Below are positions 10,552-18,248 of a DNA stretch of 64,000 nt, in pieces (the stretch's first letter is position 1; each line of letters starts with the position of its first letter). The position numbers and the translations under genes are program-made. The stretch comes from JACCWP01 sp963785115. GTDB lineage: Bacteria; Actinomycetota; Actinomycetes; Propionibacteriales; Nocardioidaceae. Where the stretch lies: positions 1 to 64,000 of the forward strand of contig CAWATY010000024.1 in NCBI GenBank assembly GCA_963785115.1, in the 5' to 3' direction. A model generated the notes under the pieces. The model ran no database searches, had not been told where the DNA came from, and saw only the letters and a program-made list of their open reading frames with translations.

Positions 10552-11999
10552 CGGCAGCCTGGTCCGATGCAGTCGCGGACCCGCTCGAGCCGGGCAGCCA
10601 TCCGGGCCTGCACGTCGGCGTAGCGGGGCAGGCCGGCCAGGTTGTCGACCTGCGACGGGTCGGCAGACAGGTCGTACAGCTCCACCCCGCCGTGCGCGTA
10701 CTCGGTGTAGAACCACCCGGACGACGTGCGGATGGCGTCGTAGGAGCGCCAGGGCGACTCCCTGTCGAGCGACTCGATCAACAGGTCGCGACCGGTCTGG
10801 GTGCCGTGCCGGTCGCGCATCAGCGGCACCAGGTTGCGCCCGTCGATGGGGAAGCGTCCCTCGGCGCCGGTCGTCCCGGTGAGCGCCAGGATCGTCGGTG
10901 CGAGGTCGTGCAGGCCGACCACGTGGCGTCGGGTGACACCGTTCGGCTCACCGGGTGCCCGGATGAGCAGCGGCACCTTCGACATCGGCTCGTACGGCAG
11001 CTTCTTCTCCGTGGGAAAGCGGTGCTCGCCGAGGGTCAGCCCGTTGTCGGACGCGAAGATGATCGTGGTGGTGTCCAGCACCCCCTGGCGTCGCAGCGAC
11101 GCGACGATCTTCTGCACCCCGTCGTCCACCGACAGCAGGGCCTCGAGCCGGTTCTCCGCGAAGACCTGGGTACGCACCAGCTGCCGGTTGGTCATCCGGG
11201 GCACCCGCACGTCCCGCGGCTTGTCGGACACGTCGGGCTCGTCGTAGCCCGGGTCGTCGACGGGTGGCTGGGCGCCGTCGAACGCGTGCTCGTACTTCTT
11301 GGCGGGCACCGGCGCCCTGCCCAGCTCACCGTTGACGGTGGCCTCGTGCGGGGCCGTGTAGTCCACGTGCAAGAACATCGGCTCGTCGGCGTGCGCGCGC
11401 ACGAACGTCGTGGCGAGGTCGGTCACCGTGTCGGTCTGGTAGCCCGGCAGCGTCTGCAGGTTGCCGTTGATGTTGTAGGTCGTGGGGTCGCGGTAGGCGT
11501 AGACGCCGCGCACGGCGGCCTTCCACACGTCCCAGCCCGGTGGCTCGTAGCGGGGTTCGGACTTGCCGTACTGGTTGAGGTACTTGCCGATGTAACCGGT
11601 GGAGTAGCCGGACCGGTCGAGCCAGGTGGCAAGGCTGGCGTCGTCGCGGAACGCGGCGAAGCCACCGCGGGGGAACACGTTGCTCTCGACTCCCGAGTTG
11701 TGTGCGTACTGGCCGGTGAGGATGCTCACTCGCGACGGACAGCAGACCGGGTCGACCGCGTAGGCGTTGCGGAACGTCACCCCGTGCCCGCCGATCAGCT
11801 TCCGCACCTTCGGCATCGCCCACAGCTCGTCGGCGCGCATGTCGTCGACGAGGACGATGACGACGTTGCGGCTCTGCGGGGCGACCGCCGAGTCGACAGC
11901 ACCCGGCCCGGCTGGGTCGCCGTGCGCGCCCACCGACAGCAGGCTCACGACGGCGAGCACCGACGCGCCGGCGGCCACGGCGACGGAACGGAACCCCAC
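10548..11999 (-). CDS. secreted sulfatase
   Basis: A 483-residue exported arylsulfatase-family enzyme that hydrolyses sulfate esters. Residues 1 to about 26 form a signal sequence (VAVAAGASVLAVVSLLSVGA). The metal-binding VDDMRADE follows near residue 51. C86-C87-P88-S89-R90 is the sulfatase signature in which C86 would be converted to formylglycine. YIGKYLNQYG, DYTAPHEA and IFASDNGLTLGEH supply further active-site residues. Many actinobacterial N-sulfoglucosamine-type sulfatases look like this, but the substrate is unknown. The gene's GTG shares one base with the AI-2E stop (TAGTG), and its stop overlaps the phosphatase start. A maturase for the cysteine is not in the window. Confidence 0.92.
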   Translation of the reverse strand: MGFRSVAVAAGASVLAVVSLLSVGAHGDPAGPGAVDSAVAPQSRNVVIVLVDDMRADELWAMPKVRKLIGGHGVTFRNAYAVDPVCCPSRVSILTGQYAHNSGVESNVFPRGGFAAFRDDASLATWLDRSGYSTGYIGKYLNQYGKSEPRYEPPGWDVWKAAVRGVYAYRDPTTYNINGNLQTLPGYQTDTVTDLATTFVRAHADEPMFLHVDYTAPHEATVNGELGRAPVPAKKYEHAFDGAQPPVDDPGYDEPDVSDKPRDVRVPRMTNRQLVRTQVFAENRLEALLSVDDGVQKIVASLRRQGVLDTTTIIFASDNGLTLGEHRFPTEKKLPYEPMSKVPLLIRAPGEPNGVTRRHVVGLHDLAPTILALTGTTGAEGRFPIDGRNLVPLMRDRHGTQTGRDLLIESLDRESPWRSYDAIRTSSGWFYTEYAHGGVELYDLSADPSQVDNLAGLPRYADVQARMAARLERVRDCIGPGCR

Positions 12000-13216
12000 T
12001 ATGTTGCGCCCTCTCGCGCGGCTCGTCGCGCCACCCGTTCACCGGCCCAGTACTTGCCGACCGCGTTGGCACAGGCGGCGAGCGGCACGGCGATGAGGGC
12101 GCCGATGATCCCGCCGGCGACGAGACCGATGGCGATCGCCAGGATGATCCCCAGCGGGTGCACCGCGACCAGCCGCCCCATCAGGAACGGCTGCAGCACG
12201 TGCGACTCGAACTGCTGCACGACGACGACCGCCGCCAGCATGATCAGCGCGACGACGGGACCCTGGGCGACCAGTGCCACCAGCACCGCGACCGACCCCG
12301 ACACCGCCGCGCCGACGATCGGGACGAAGGCGCCGAGGAACACGAGCACGCCCAGCGGCAGGGCGAGCGGCACGCCCAGGATCAGGGCGGCGAGGGCGAT
12401 GCCGAGCGCGTCGGTGAAAGCCACCAGGACGGTGGCCCGCACGAACGCGGTCAGCGACACCCACGCCACCCGACCGGACTGGTCGAGACCGGAGCGCGCT
12501 GCCCGCGGGAAGAGCTGCACCACCCACGTCCAGATGCCGGAGCCCTGGGCGCAGAAGAAGAAGGTCGCGAACAGCACGATGAACAATCCGGTGAACACGT
12601 GCGTCACCGTCGTCCCGACCTCGGCCGCGCGGGTCACGACCTCGCTGCCGCCTGCGCCCTGTACGGCTTCCTGGGCGTTGGAGATCAGATCACTGAGCTG
12701 CTCGTCGCTGAGGCCGAGCGGCCCGTCACGCAGCCAGTCCTGGACCTGGGTGAGGCCCTCGACCACGTCGTCGGCCAGCTGCCGGGACTGGGCGGCGACC
12801 TGGGTGCCCACCAGGGTGAGCAGACCGAAGACGAGCACTACCCCTCCGAGCACGACGAGGAAGGCCCCGAGCTTGCGGCGCACCCCCACCCGCTCCAGCA
12901 GGTCGACGGCGGGCGCGGCGAGCGCCGTGGTCAGCATCGCGATCGCCAGCGGGATGGTGACCTCGCTGAAGAACGCCAACAGGGAGAGCACCAGCTGAGC
13001 CGCCGCGAAGACGACGATCAGGCACAGCGCCCAGACCGCGGTGGTGAGCACCGCGGGTGGCACCCCGAATCCCTCGAAGGCCCAGCGGGTGGGCTCGGCG
13101 CTCGCGTCGGCGGGCTCCGGCGGCACGTCCGCGACGACGCCCTGCTGGTCGTCGCCGCCGGCCTGGTCGCGGCGCATGCGCGACCGCATGCGGTCGACCG
13201 TCCGCCACCTGCTCAC
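11999..13216 (-). CDS. AI-2E family transporter
   Basis: A 405-residue polytopic membrane protein of the AI-2E transporter (UPF0118, PerM) family. After a hydrophilic head of about 55 residues there are paired helices (VWALCLIVVFAAAQLVLSL and ITIPLAIAMLT-like), a long periplasm-like middle region with LADDVVEGLTQVQDWL, and four to five C-terminal helices. These include ALGIALAALILGVPLALPLG and the conserved FLGAFVPIVGAAVSG. Family members have been linked to autoinducer-2 export or Na+/H+ exchange; neither can be assumed here. The GTG start overlaps the MutL-like stop as GTGA and the stop overlaps the sulfatase start, so translation is probably coupled. Confidence 0.92.
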   Translation of the reverse strand: MSRWRTVDRMRSRMRRDQAGGDDQQGVVADVPPEPADASAEPTRWAFEGFGVPPAVLTTAVWALCLIVVFAAAQLVLSLLAFFSEVTIPLAIAMLTTALAAPAVDLLERVGVRRKLGAFLVVLGGVVLVFGLLTLVGTQVAAQSRQLADDVVEGLTQVQDWLRDGPLGLSDEQLSDLISNAQEAVQGAGGSEVVTRAAEVGTTVTHVFTGLFIVLFATFFFCAQGSGIWTWVVQLFPRAARSGLDQSGRVAWVSLTAFVRATVLVAFTDALGIALAALILGVPLALPLGVLVFLGAFVPIVGAAVSGSVAVLVALVAQGPVVALIMLAAVVVVQQFESHVLQPFLMGRLVAVHPLGIILAIAIGLVAGGIIGALIAVPLAACANAVGKYWAGERVARRAAREGAT

Positions 13217-14628
13217 CAGAGCATCCTGCCTGTACCCGCCGCCTCAGCAGTACCCGGCCCGGTCAGGTGCGCCGCGAGGAGTCCCCGCGCGACGTCGGCG
13301 TCGTCGCCCGCGAGCAGGCCGGCCGCCACCAGCACGTACGAGCGGTCGACGACCACCCGCGGCGCCTCGGGCAGCAGCCAGCCGCCCGCCACGTCGGCCC
13401 CGGTCGACGCCCGCAGCACCCGCTCGGCCTGCTGCGGTGGCGCGTGCCGCAGGACGCCGCCGGACCCCACCAGCAGCCCGACCTGACGCAGGTCCTTGCC
13501 GGAGCGCTCGACCACCCGGCCGTCCGGTCCCAGCACCACGCGCTGCCCGCCGGCGTGCCGCCGAAGCGCCACGCCGGCCGCGACCTCGGCCAGCCGGAGG
13601 TCGACGTCGAGCCCGGCCGTGTCGGTGGGCACCAGCCCGGGGTCGGCGTGCCGCTGCTCGGCCTCCGGCAGCAACCGCTCCGCCTCGTCGGCGGACACCA
13701 GCCCGGCCTCGCGGGCCTGCTGCACCGCCGGCACGGCGTTCCAGCGCATGCCCAGGTCGCCCTCCACCGTGCGGGTGACCCGGGTGGGCGCGACGACCTG
13801 CCGGGCCAGCTCGCCGTCCTCGGGGTCGAGCTCGACGACGGAATGGACGTCGGTGGTCGCACCCCCGACGTCGACCACCGCGACGTCGCCGCTCACCTGG
13901 GCGAGCGCCTCGACGCCGGTGAGCACGACGTCGGGAGTCGGACCGGTCACCATCGCGGCGAACTCCGTCGACGCGGACAGCCCCTTGCCGCCGATCACGT
14001 GCCGCAGGAACGCCTCCCGGATGGCGCCGCGGGCGTGCTCGGGCACGAGCACGCCGATCCTCGGCACGACGTTCGCCGCGACCTCGTACGGCACACCGCC
14101 GGCCGCCAACAGGGCTGCGGACTCGTCGGCGGCGTCGGCGTTGCCGGCTACCACCACCGGACCGGTCCAGCCCGCGTCGGCGAGGGTCCGAGCGGCCCCG
14201 GTGACCACCGCGGTGTTGCCGCCGTCGGTGCCGCCGACCAGCAGCACCAGATCGGGTCGGCTGGCGGCCAGGGCGGCCGTCCTGGCGCCGCCGGGACCAC
14301 CGTCGAGGCCGCCGTCGCCGACGTGCACGACCCGGCCTCCGCTGGACAGCGCTACCCGCCGGCCGGCCTCGGCGGTGACCAGCTCCTCGTTGCCGACGAC
14401 CGCGATCCGCAACCCGCCGCCGGCCGAGGAACAGGCGCGTACCGGAGCGTCGCGAGCGGCCGGGTTGTCCCGCGCCAGCAGGTCGCGGCACTGGGTCCAG
14501 CCGTCCAGCACGTCGGTGTCGACGGTGGTGCGTACCGACACGGCGGCCACCACCCGCGCCGCCCCCAGGTCGACCAGCAGCGCCTTGGTGAAGGTGGAGC
14601 CGAAGTCGGCGCAGACGACGAACGTCAC
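13213..14628 (-). CDS. glutamate mutase L (MutL) family ASKHA protein
   Basis: A 471-residue protein of the MutL/GlmL family, an actin-like ATPase fold. Phosphate-binding loops are visible as CADFGSTFTKALLVD near residue 6 and VVDVGGATTDVHSVV near residue 256, with LLVGGTDGGN between. Family members are encoded beside B12-dependent glutamate mutase or other aminomutases and are thought to act as reactivating chaperones. No glmS, glmE or other B12 mutase gene is visible in this window, so its client is unclear. It lies 28 bases after metB and overlaps the AI-2E gene by 4 bases. An alternative view is an orphan role in another pathway, as in many actinobacteria. Confidence 0.88.
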   Translation of the reverse strand: MTFVVCADFGSTFTKALLVDLGAARVVAAVSVRTTVDTDVLDGWTQCRDLLARDNPAARDAPVRACSSAGGGLRIAVVGNEELVTAEAGRRVALSSGGRVVHVGDGGLDGGPGGARTAALAASRPDLVLLVGGTDGGNTAVVTGAARTLADAGWTGPVVVAGNADAADESAALLAAGGVPYEVAANVVPRIGVLVPEHARGAIREAFLRHVIGGKGLSASTEFAAMVTGPTPDVVLTGVEALAQVSGDVAVVDVGGATTDVHSVVELDPEDGELARQVVAPTRVTRTVEGDLGMRWNAVPAVQQAREAGLVSADEAERLLPEAEQRHADPGLVPTDTAGLDVDLRLAEVAAGVALRRHAGGQRVVLGPDGRVVERSGKDLRQVGLLVGSGGVLRHAPPQQAERVLRASTGADVAGGWLLPEAPRVVVDRSYVLVAAGLLAGDDADVARGLLAAHLTGPGTAEAAGTGRMLW

Positions 14629-14656
14629 GCGGCAGTGCTGCCCGCAGCGGCGGCGC

Positions 14657-15814
14657 TCACGCCAGGGCCTGCGCGACGTCGGCGACCAGGTCGTCGGCCG
14701 ACTCGATGCCGACGCTGAGCCGGACCAGGTCGCCCGGCACCTCCAGGTGGGAGCCGGCGACCGAGGCGTGAGTCATCCGGCCGGGGTGCTCGACCAGGGA
14801 CTCGACGCCGCCGAGCGACTCCGCGAGCGTGAACAGCTCGAAGCGCTCGGTGACCCGCACGGCGGCCTCCTCGCCGCCGCGCACGCGGAACGACACCATG
14901 CCGCCGTAGCGACGCATCTGCCGGCTCGCGGTCTCGTGGCCCGGGTGGTCGGGCAGGCCCGGGTAGAGCACGTCGACCGCCTCCGGACAGGTGCTGAGGA
15001 ACTCGACCACCCGCTCGGCGTTGTCGCAGTGACGCTCCATCCGCAGGGCGAGGGTGCGCAGGCCGCGCAGCACCAGCCAGGCGTCGAAGGGCCCGGCGAC
15101 GGCGCCGACCGCGTTGTGCGTGAACGTGAGCCGCTCGACCAGCTCGTCGGTCCGGGTGACCAGGGCCCCGCCCACCACGTCTGAGTGCCCGCCGCAGTAC
15201 TTGGTCGTGGAGTGCACCACCACGTCGGCGCCCAGCGCCAGCGGCTGCTGCAGGTACGGGGAGGCGAACGTGTTGTCCACCACCAGCAGTGCACCGGCCT
15301 CATGAGCGACCCCGGCCAGTGCCGCGAGGTCGGCGATGCCGAGCAACGGGTTGGTGGGCGTCTCCACCCAGACCACCCGGGTGCTGCCCGGCCGGATTGC
15401 CGCTCGCACCGCGTCGACGTCGTGCACCGAGACGTACGTCGGCTCCAGCCCCCACGGCCGCAGCACCCGCTCGAACAGCCGGGAGCTGCCGCCGTACGCG
15501 TCGTCGGGCACGACGACGTGGTCGCCCGGCACGCAGACGGTGCGCAGCAGGGTGTCCTCGGCGGCCATCCCGCTGGCGAACGCGTACCCGCGGGTGCCGC
15601 CCTCCAGCGAGGCCAGGCACTCCTCCAGCGCGGTGCGTGTCGGATTCGCCGAGCGGGAGTACTCGTAGCCCCCGCGGAGGCCACCCACCCCGTCCTGGGC
15701 GTAGGTGCTGGTCGCGTAGATGGCCGGGACGACGGCGCCGGTGCGCGAGTCGGGGTCCTGTCCGGCGTGGATCGCGCGCGTCTCGAAGCCGTGCCCGGCG
15801 GGCGTCACTGCCAT
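14657..15814 (-). CDS. metB: cystathionine gamma-synthase / PLP trans-sulfuration enzyme
   Basis: A 385-residue Cys/Met-metabolism PLP enzyme. The start at ATG 15814 (MAVTPAGHGFETRAIHAGQD) is chosen because the family begins with this segment. K205 in HSTTKYCGGHSD is the PLP lysine; YEYSRSANPTR and ASGMAAEDTLL contribute to the active site. The likely reaction joins an O-acyl-homoserine with cysteine to form cystathionine. Closely related cystathionine gamma-lyases run the reverse pathway and cannot be separated with certainty by sequence; a cystathionine beta-synthase is encoded at 28483-29868, so either direction of trans-sulfuration is possible. Upstream is a 22-bp repeat array; downstream, by 28 bases, the MutL-like gene. 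Confidence 0.9.
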   Translation of the reverse strand: MAVTPAGHGFETRAIHAGQDPDSRTGAVVPAIYATSTYAQDGVGGLRGGYEYSRSANPTRTALEECLASLEGGTRGYAFASGMAAEDTLLRTVCVPGDHVVVPDDAYGGSSRLFERVLRPWGLEPTYVSVHDVDAVRAAIRPGSTRVVWVETPTNPLLGIADLAALAGVAHEAGALLVVDNTFASPYLQQPLALGADVVVHSTTKYCGGHSDVVGGALVTRTDELVERLTFTHNAVGAVAGPFDAWLVLRGLRTLALRMERHCDNAERVVEFLSTCPEAVDVLYPGLPDHPGHETASRQMRRYGGMVSFRVRGGEEAAVRVTERFELFTLAESLGGVESLVEHPGRMTHASVAGSHLEVPGDLVRLSVGIESADDLVADVAQALA

Positions 15815-15842
15815 GGCGCCGAGGCTAACCCCGCCCCTTCCC

Positions 15843-15943
15843 GCGCGATCCGTGGGCTGCGGTTGCGCCATCCGCGCCATATGGCTGCGCGATCCGTGGC
15901 TGATGGCTGCGCGATCCGTGGCCGATGGCTGCGCGATCCGTGA
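15843..15943. repeat. intergenic 22-bp tandem repeat array
   Basis: Three copies with a 22-base period start at 15881, 15903 and 15925, sharing atggctgcgcgatccgtg with variable final bases. Degenerate matches (gcgcgatccgtgggctg) precede them from 15843. The array fills the gap between metB and the ASCH-like gene and ends at the latter's stop codon. No coding sense is apparent. Confidence 0.85.
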
Positions 15944-15944
15944 G

Positions 15945-16547
15945 TTACGGCCCGGTCGATGCAGCGGCGTCCAGGTGCGCGAGCACGACCCGGCCGCGCG
16001 GCGACAGCTGGTAACCGACCGGCAAGCTGTAGGTGAGCCCGAGGTTCTTCAGCTTCCGTACGTCCACCTTGAACGGCTGCGTCTCGCGGCCGAACGACGC
16101 CGCGAGGTCGGGGGCGCGCACCGCCGGCCGCTCGGCGATGCACCGGAGCACGGCGTGCGTCCAGGCGCCGTGGCTGCTGGCCCGGTCGAGCCGGCCGAGC
16201 CGCGTGAGCACGTCGTCCATCGCTGCAGCGTCGAGCCGGTCGTCCGCGGCGAGCTCGACACGGGGGTCGCGGCCGGTCTCCTGGCGGAACGCGATCCGGA
16301 AGACCGGGTCGCCCGGGTCGCCGCGCAGCGCGGCGCGTACCTCGTCGGCCTTGGCGTGCCCCGCCGCCCGGGCGTCAGCGGCGGTGATCCGCGCCGGGTC
16401 GACCTGCGCGACCGACTCCACCAGCAGCCGGCCGGCGTTGGTGCGATAGACCCGACCGGCGATCACCCGGGTCCGCCCCCAGCGACGGAAGGCCAGGGTG
16501 ATCCGCCCGTCCAGCACGGCCAGCCGCTCGTCGCCCGCGAACCTCAC
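15945..16547 (-). CDS. ASCH-like protein with winged-helix tail
   Basis: A 200-residue protein starting at GTG with MRFAGDERLAVLDGRITLAF. Residues about 8 to 95 resemble the ASCH (PUA-like) RNA-binding fold: ITLAFRRWGRTRVIAGRVYR, GRLLVESVAQVDPARIT and DPGDPVFRIAFR. Residues about 120 to 200 look like a winged helix-turn-helix (APDLAASFGRETQPFKVDVR followed by KLKNLGLTYSLPVGYQLSPR). The combination suggests a nucleic-acid-binding regulator, but no target is known. It is divergent from msrA across an 85-base gap that presumably holds both promoters. The longer upstream reading frame overlaps msrA and is disregarded. Confidence 0.78.
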   Translation of the reverse strand: MRFAGDERLAVLDGRITLAFRRWGRTRVIAGRVYRTNAGRLLVESVAQVDPARITAADARAAGHAKADEVRAALRGDPGDPVFRIAFRQETGRDPRVELAADDRLDAAAMDDVLTRLGRLDRASSHGAWTHAVLRCIAERPAVRAPDLAASFGRETQPFKVDVRKLKNLGLTYSLPVGYQLSPRGRVVLAHLDAAASTGP

Positions 16548-16632
16548 CCGCCCAGTCTGCCGGGGGGAACGAACCGCCGGCGAGCACTGTTGACGACGGT
16601 GCGACCATCGGTGGTCGTCGGAGGAGGTACGG

Positions 16633-17274
16633 ATGGTGTTCGGCCGCACGAAGACGGAGCTGCCCAGCCGCGAGAACGCGCTGCCGGGTCGCGAGACCCG
16701 GCCCTTCCCGGTGGGTGACACCCACCTGGTGCTGGGCACGCCGATCGAGTCGGAGGTTCCCGAGGGCTACGCCGAGGTCGTCGTCGGCCTTGGCTGCTTC
16801 TGGGGCGAGGAGAAGACGTTCTGGGAGATCGACGGCGTCTGGTCGACGTCGGTCGGCTATGCGGGCGGCGTGACGCCGAACCCGACGTACGAGGAGGTGT
16901 GCACCGGCCGCACCGGGCACGCCGAGGTGGTGCGGGTCGTCTACGACCCGGCGAAGGTCAGCTTCGAACAGCTGCTCAAGGTGTTCTGGGAGAACCACGA
17001 CCCGACCCAGGGCATGCGGCAGGGCAACGACCGCGGCACGCAGTACCGCTCGGTGATCTTCACGACCACCCCCGAGCAGCAGGCCGCCGCGGAGCGGTCG
17101 CGCGACGCGTACCAGAAGCAGATGACCGCGCGCGGGTACGGCGAGATCACCACGGTCATCGCGCCGCTGGACACGTACTGGTACGCCGAGGACTACCACC
17201 AGCAGTACCTGGTGAAGAACCCGTTCGGCTACTGCCCGATCCACGCGACCGGAGTGGACTACGTCGACGCCTGA
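16633..17274 (+). CDS. msrA: peptide methionine sulfoxide reductase MsrA
   Basis: A 213-residue enzyme reducing methionine-S-sulfoxide in proteins and free form. The catalytic C55 lies in VGLGCFWGEEKTFWE, the GCFWG signature. VGYAGGVTPNPTYEEVCTGRTGHAE and FWENHDPTQGMRQGNDRGTQYRS are the usual substrate-site segments, and a resolving cysteine is near residue 203 in NPFGYCPIHATG. About 40 extra N-terminal residues are typical of the actinobacterial form. A GGAGGT-type ribosome-binding site precedes the ATG. The last 7 codons and the DNA just downstream are duplicated 501 bases further on. Confidence 0.96.
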   Translation: MVFGRTKTELPSRENALPGRETRPFPVGDTHLVLGTPIESEVPEGYAEVVVGLGCFWGEEKTFWEIDGVWSTSVGYAGGVTPNPTYEEVCTGRTGHAEVVRVVYDPAKVSFEQLLKVFWENHDPTQGMRQGNDRGTQYRSVIFTTTPEQQAAAERSRDAYQKQMTARGYGEITTVIAPLDTYWYAEDYHQQYLVKNPFGYCPIHATGVDYVDA

Positions 17275-17345
17275 CGCGATGTCCGTGACGCGATGTCGAT
17301 TCGAGCGGCCGCCGTTCGTGTAGGAGACGAAGCGGCGGACACCGG
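17271..17345 (+). repeat. 75-bp direct repeat, copy 1 (leader of first YCII gene)
   Basis: This stretch, running from the msrA stop region into the leader of the first YCII gene, is identical base for base to 17772-17846. It contains two gacgcgatgtc units and an imperfect hairpin (ccgccgttcg with cgaagcggcgg). It is part of a duplication of about 500 bases that also covers the YCII gene. Confidence 0.9.
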
Positions 17346-17371
17346 GTGCGCACGTGATACGAGGAGCTGAC

Positions 17372-17728
17372 ATGGCCGAGTACCTCATCTACTTCAACCA
17401 GCAGTGGGTCGGCGACCACGACGAGGAGTGGTTCCGCGGGCGCGGGCCGCTCGCCAGTGCGGTCGTCGACGAGATCAAGGCCGCCGGCGCCTACCTGTTC
17501 GCCGGGGGGTTGGAGGAGGACGGGCCGGTCTTCAGCGCGGACGCGACCAGCGGTGAGCTGCTCTTCACCGACGGGCCGTACGTCGAGACCAAGGAGTTCC
17601 TGGGCGGACTCACGGTCGTGGACGTGCCCGACGAGGAGACCGCCAGGATGTGGGCCGGCAAGATCGCGGAGGCGTGCGGCTGGCCCCAGGAGGTTCGCCG
17701 CTTCGGGTCGATGCCCGAGACCCGGTGA
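17372..17728 (+). CDS. YCII-related (DGPF) domain protein, copy 1
   Basis: A 118-residue single-domain protein. It shows the YCII/DGPF pattern: MAEYLIYFNQQWVGDHDEEW at the start, FSADATSGELLFTDGPYVETK with the DGP core, and EEARMW-like helix KIAEACGWPQEVRRF at the end. Family members often accompany ECF sigma factors of the SigJ/ECF41 type, but none is encoded here. Enzymatic function is unknown; a ferredoxin-like fold with a His/Asp pair is known for YCII relatives. An ACGAGGAG ribosome-binding site lies before the ATG. It is a tandem paralog of the next gene. Confidence 0.9.
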   Translation: MAEYLIYFNQQWVGDHDEEWFRGRGPLASAVVDEIKAAGAYLFAGGLEEDGPVFSADATSGELLFTDGPYVETKEFLGGLTVVDVPDEETARMWAGKIAEACGWPQEVRRFGSMPETR

Positions 17729-17771
17729 CGGGCTGTCCCGTCCCCGCGACCTGGGTGGACTCCGTCGACGT

Positions 17772-17846
17772 CTGACGCGATGTCCGTGACGCGATGTCGA
17801 TTCGAGCGGCCGCCGTTCGTGTAGGAGACGAAGCGGCGGACACCGG
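17772..17846 (+). repeat. 75-bp direct repeat, copy 2 (leader of second YCII gene)
   Basis: Identical to 17271-17345. The bases just before it (from about 17754) also match the last codons of msrA with a few differences (gtggactccgtcgacgtctga), a fossil of the msrA 3' end carried by the duplication. Confidence 0.9.
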
Positions 17847-17871
17847 TCCGCGAATGGAACGAGGAGCAGAC

Positions 17872-18231
17872 ATGGCCGAGTACCTCATCTACTTCAACCA
17901 GCAGTGGGTCGGCGACCACAGCGAGGAGTGGTTCCGCGGGCGCGGGCCGCTCGGCATGGCGGTCATCCACGAGATGGAGGCCGCTGGCGCGTACGTGTTC
18001 GCCGGTGGACTGGAGGAGGAGGACGGTCCGGTCTTCAGCGCTGACGCGACCAGCGGCGAGCTGTTGATCACCGACGGGCCCTTCGTCGAGACCAAGGAGT
18101 TCCTGGGCGGGTTCACGGTGGTGAGAGCGGCCGACGAGGAGGAGGCCAAGATGTGGGCGGGCAAGATCGCGGAGGCGTGCGGCTGGCCCCAGGAGGTTCG
18201 CCGCTTCAAGCCACGGCCCGAGACCCGGTGA
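17872..18231 (+). CDS. YCII-related (DGPF) domain protein, copy 2
   Basis: A 119-residue paralog of the preceding gene. The first 20 residues differ by one (S for D at position 17), and GELLITDGPFVETKEFLGGF and KIAEACGWPQEVRRF are near identical. Divergence is concentrated in the middle (GMAVIHEMEAAGAYVFAGGL) and in VVRAADEEEAKMW. Its ribosome-binding site ACGAGGAG is retained. Offset from copy 1 is 500 bases, and the upstream 75 bases are identical, so a fairly recent tandem duplication produced the pair. Function unknown, as for copy 1. It ends 17 bases before the aldo/keto reductase gene. Confidence 0.9.
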   Translation: MAEYLIYFNQQWVGDHSEEWFRGRGPLGMAVIHEMEAAGAYVFAGGLEEEDGPVFSADATSGELLITDGPFVETKEFLGGFTVVRAADEEEAKMWAGKIAEACGWPQEVRRFKPRPETR

Positions 18232-18248
18232 CGGGCTAGCGTCGCCGG

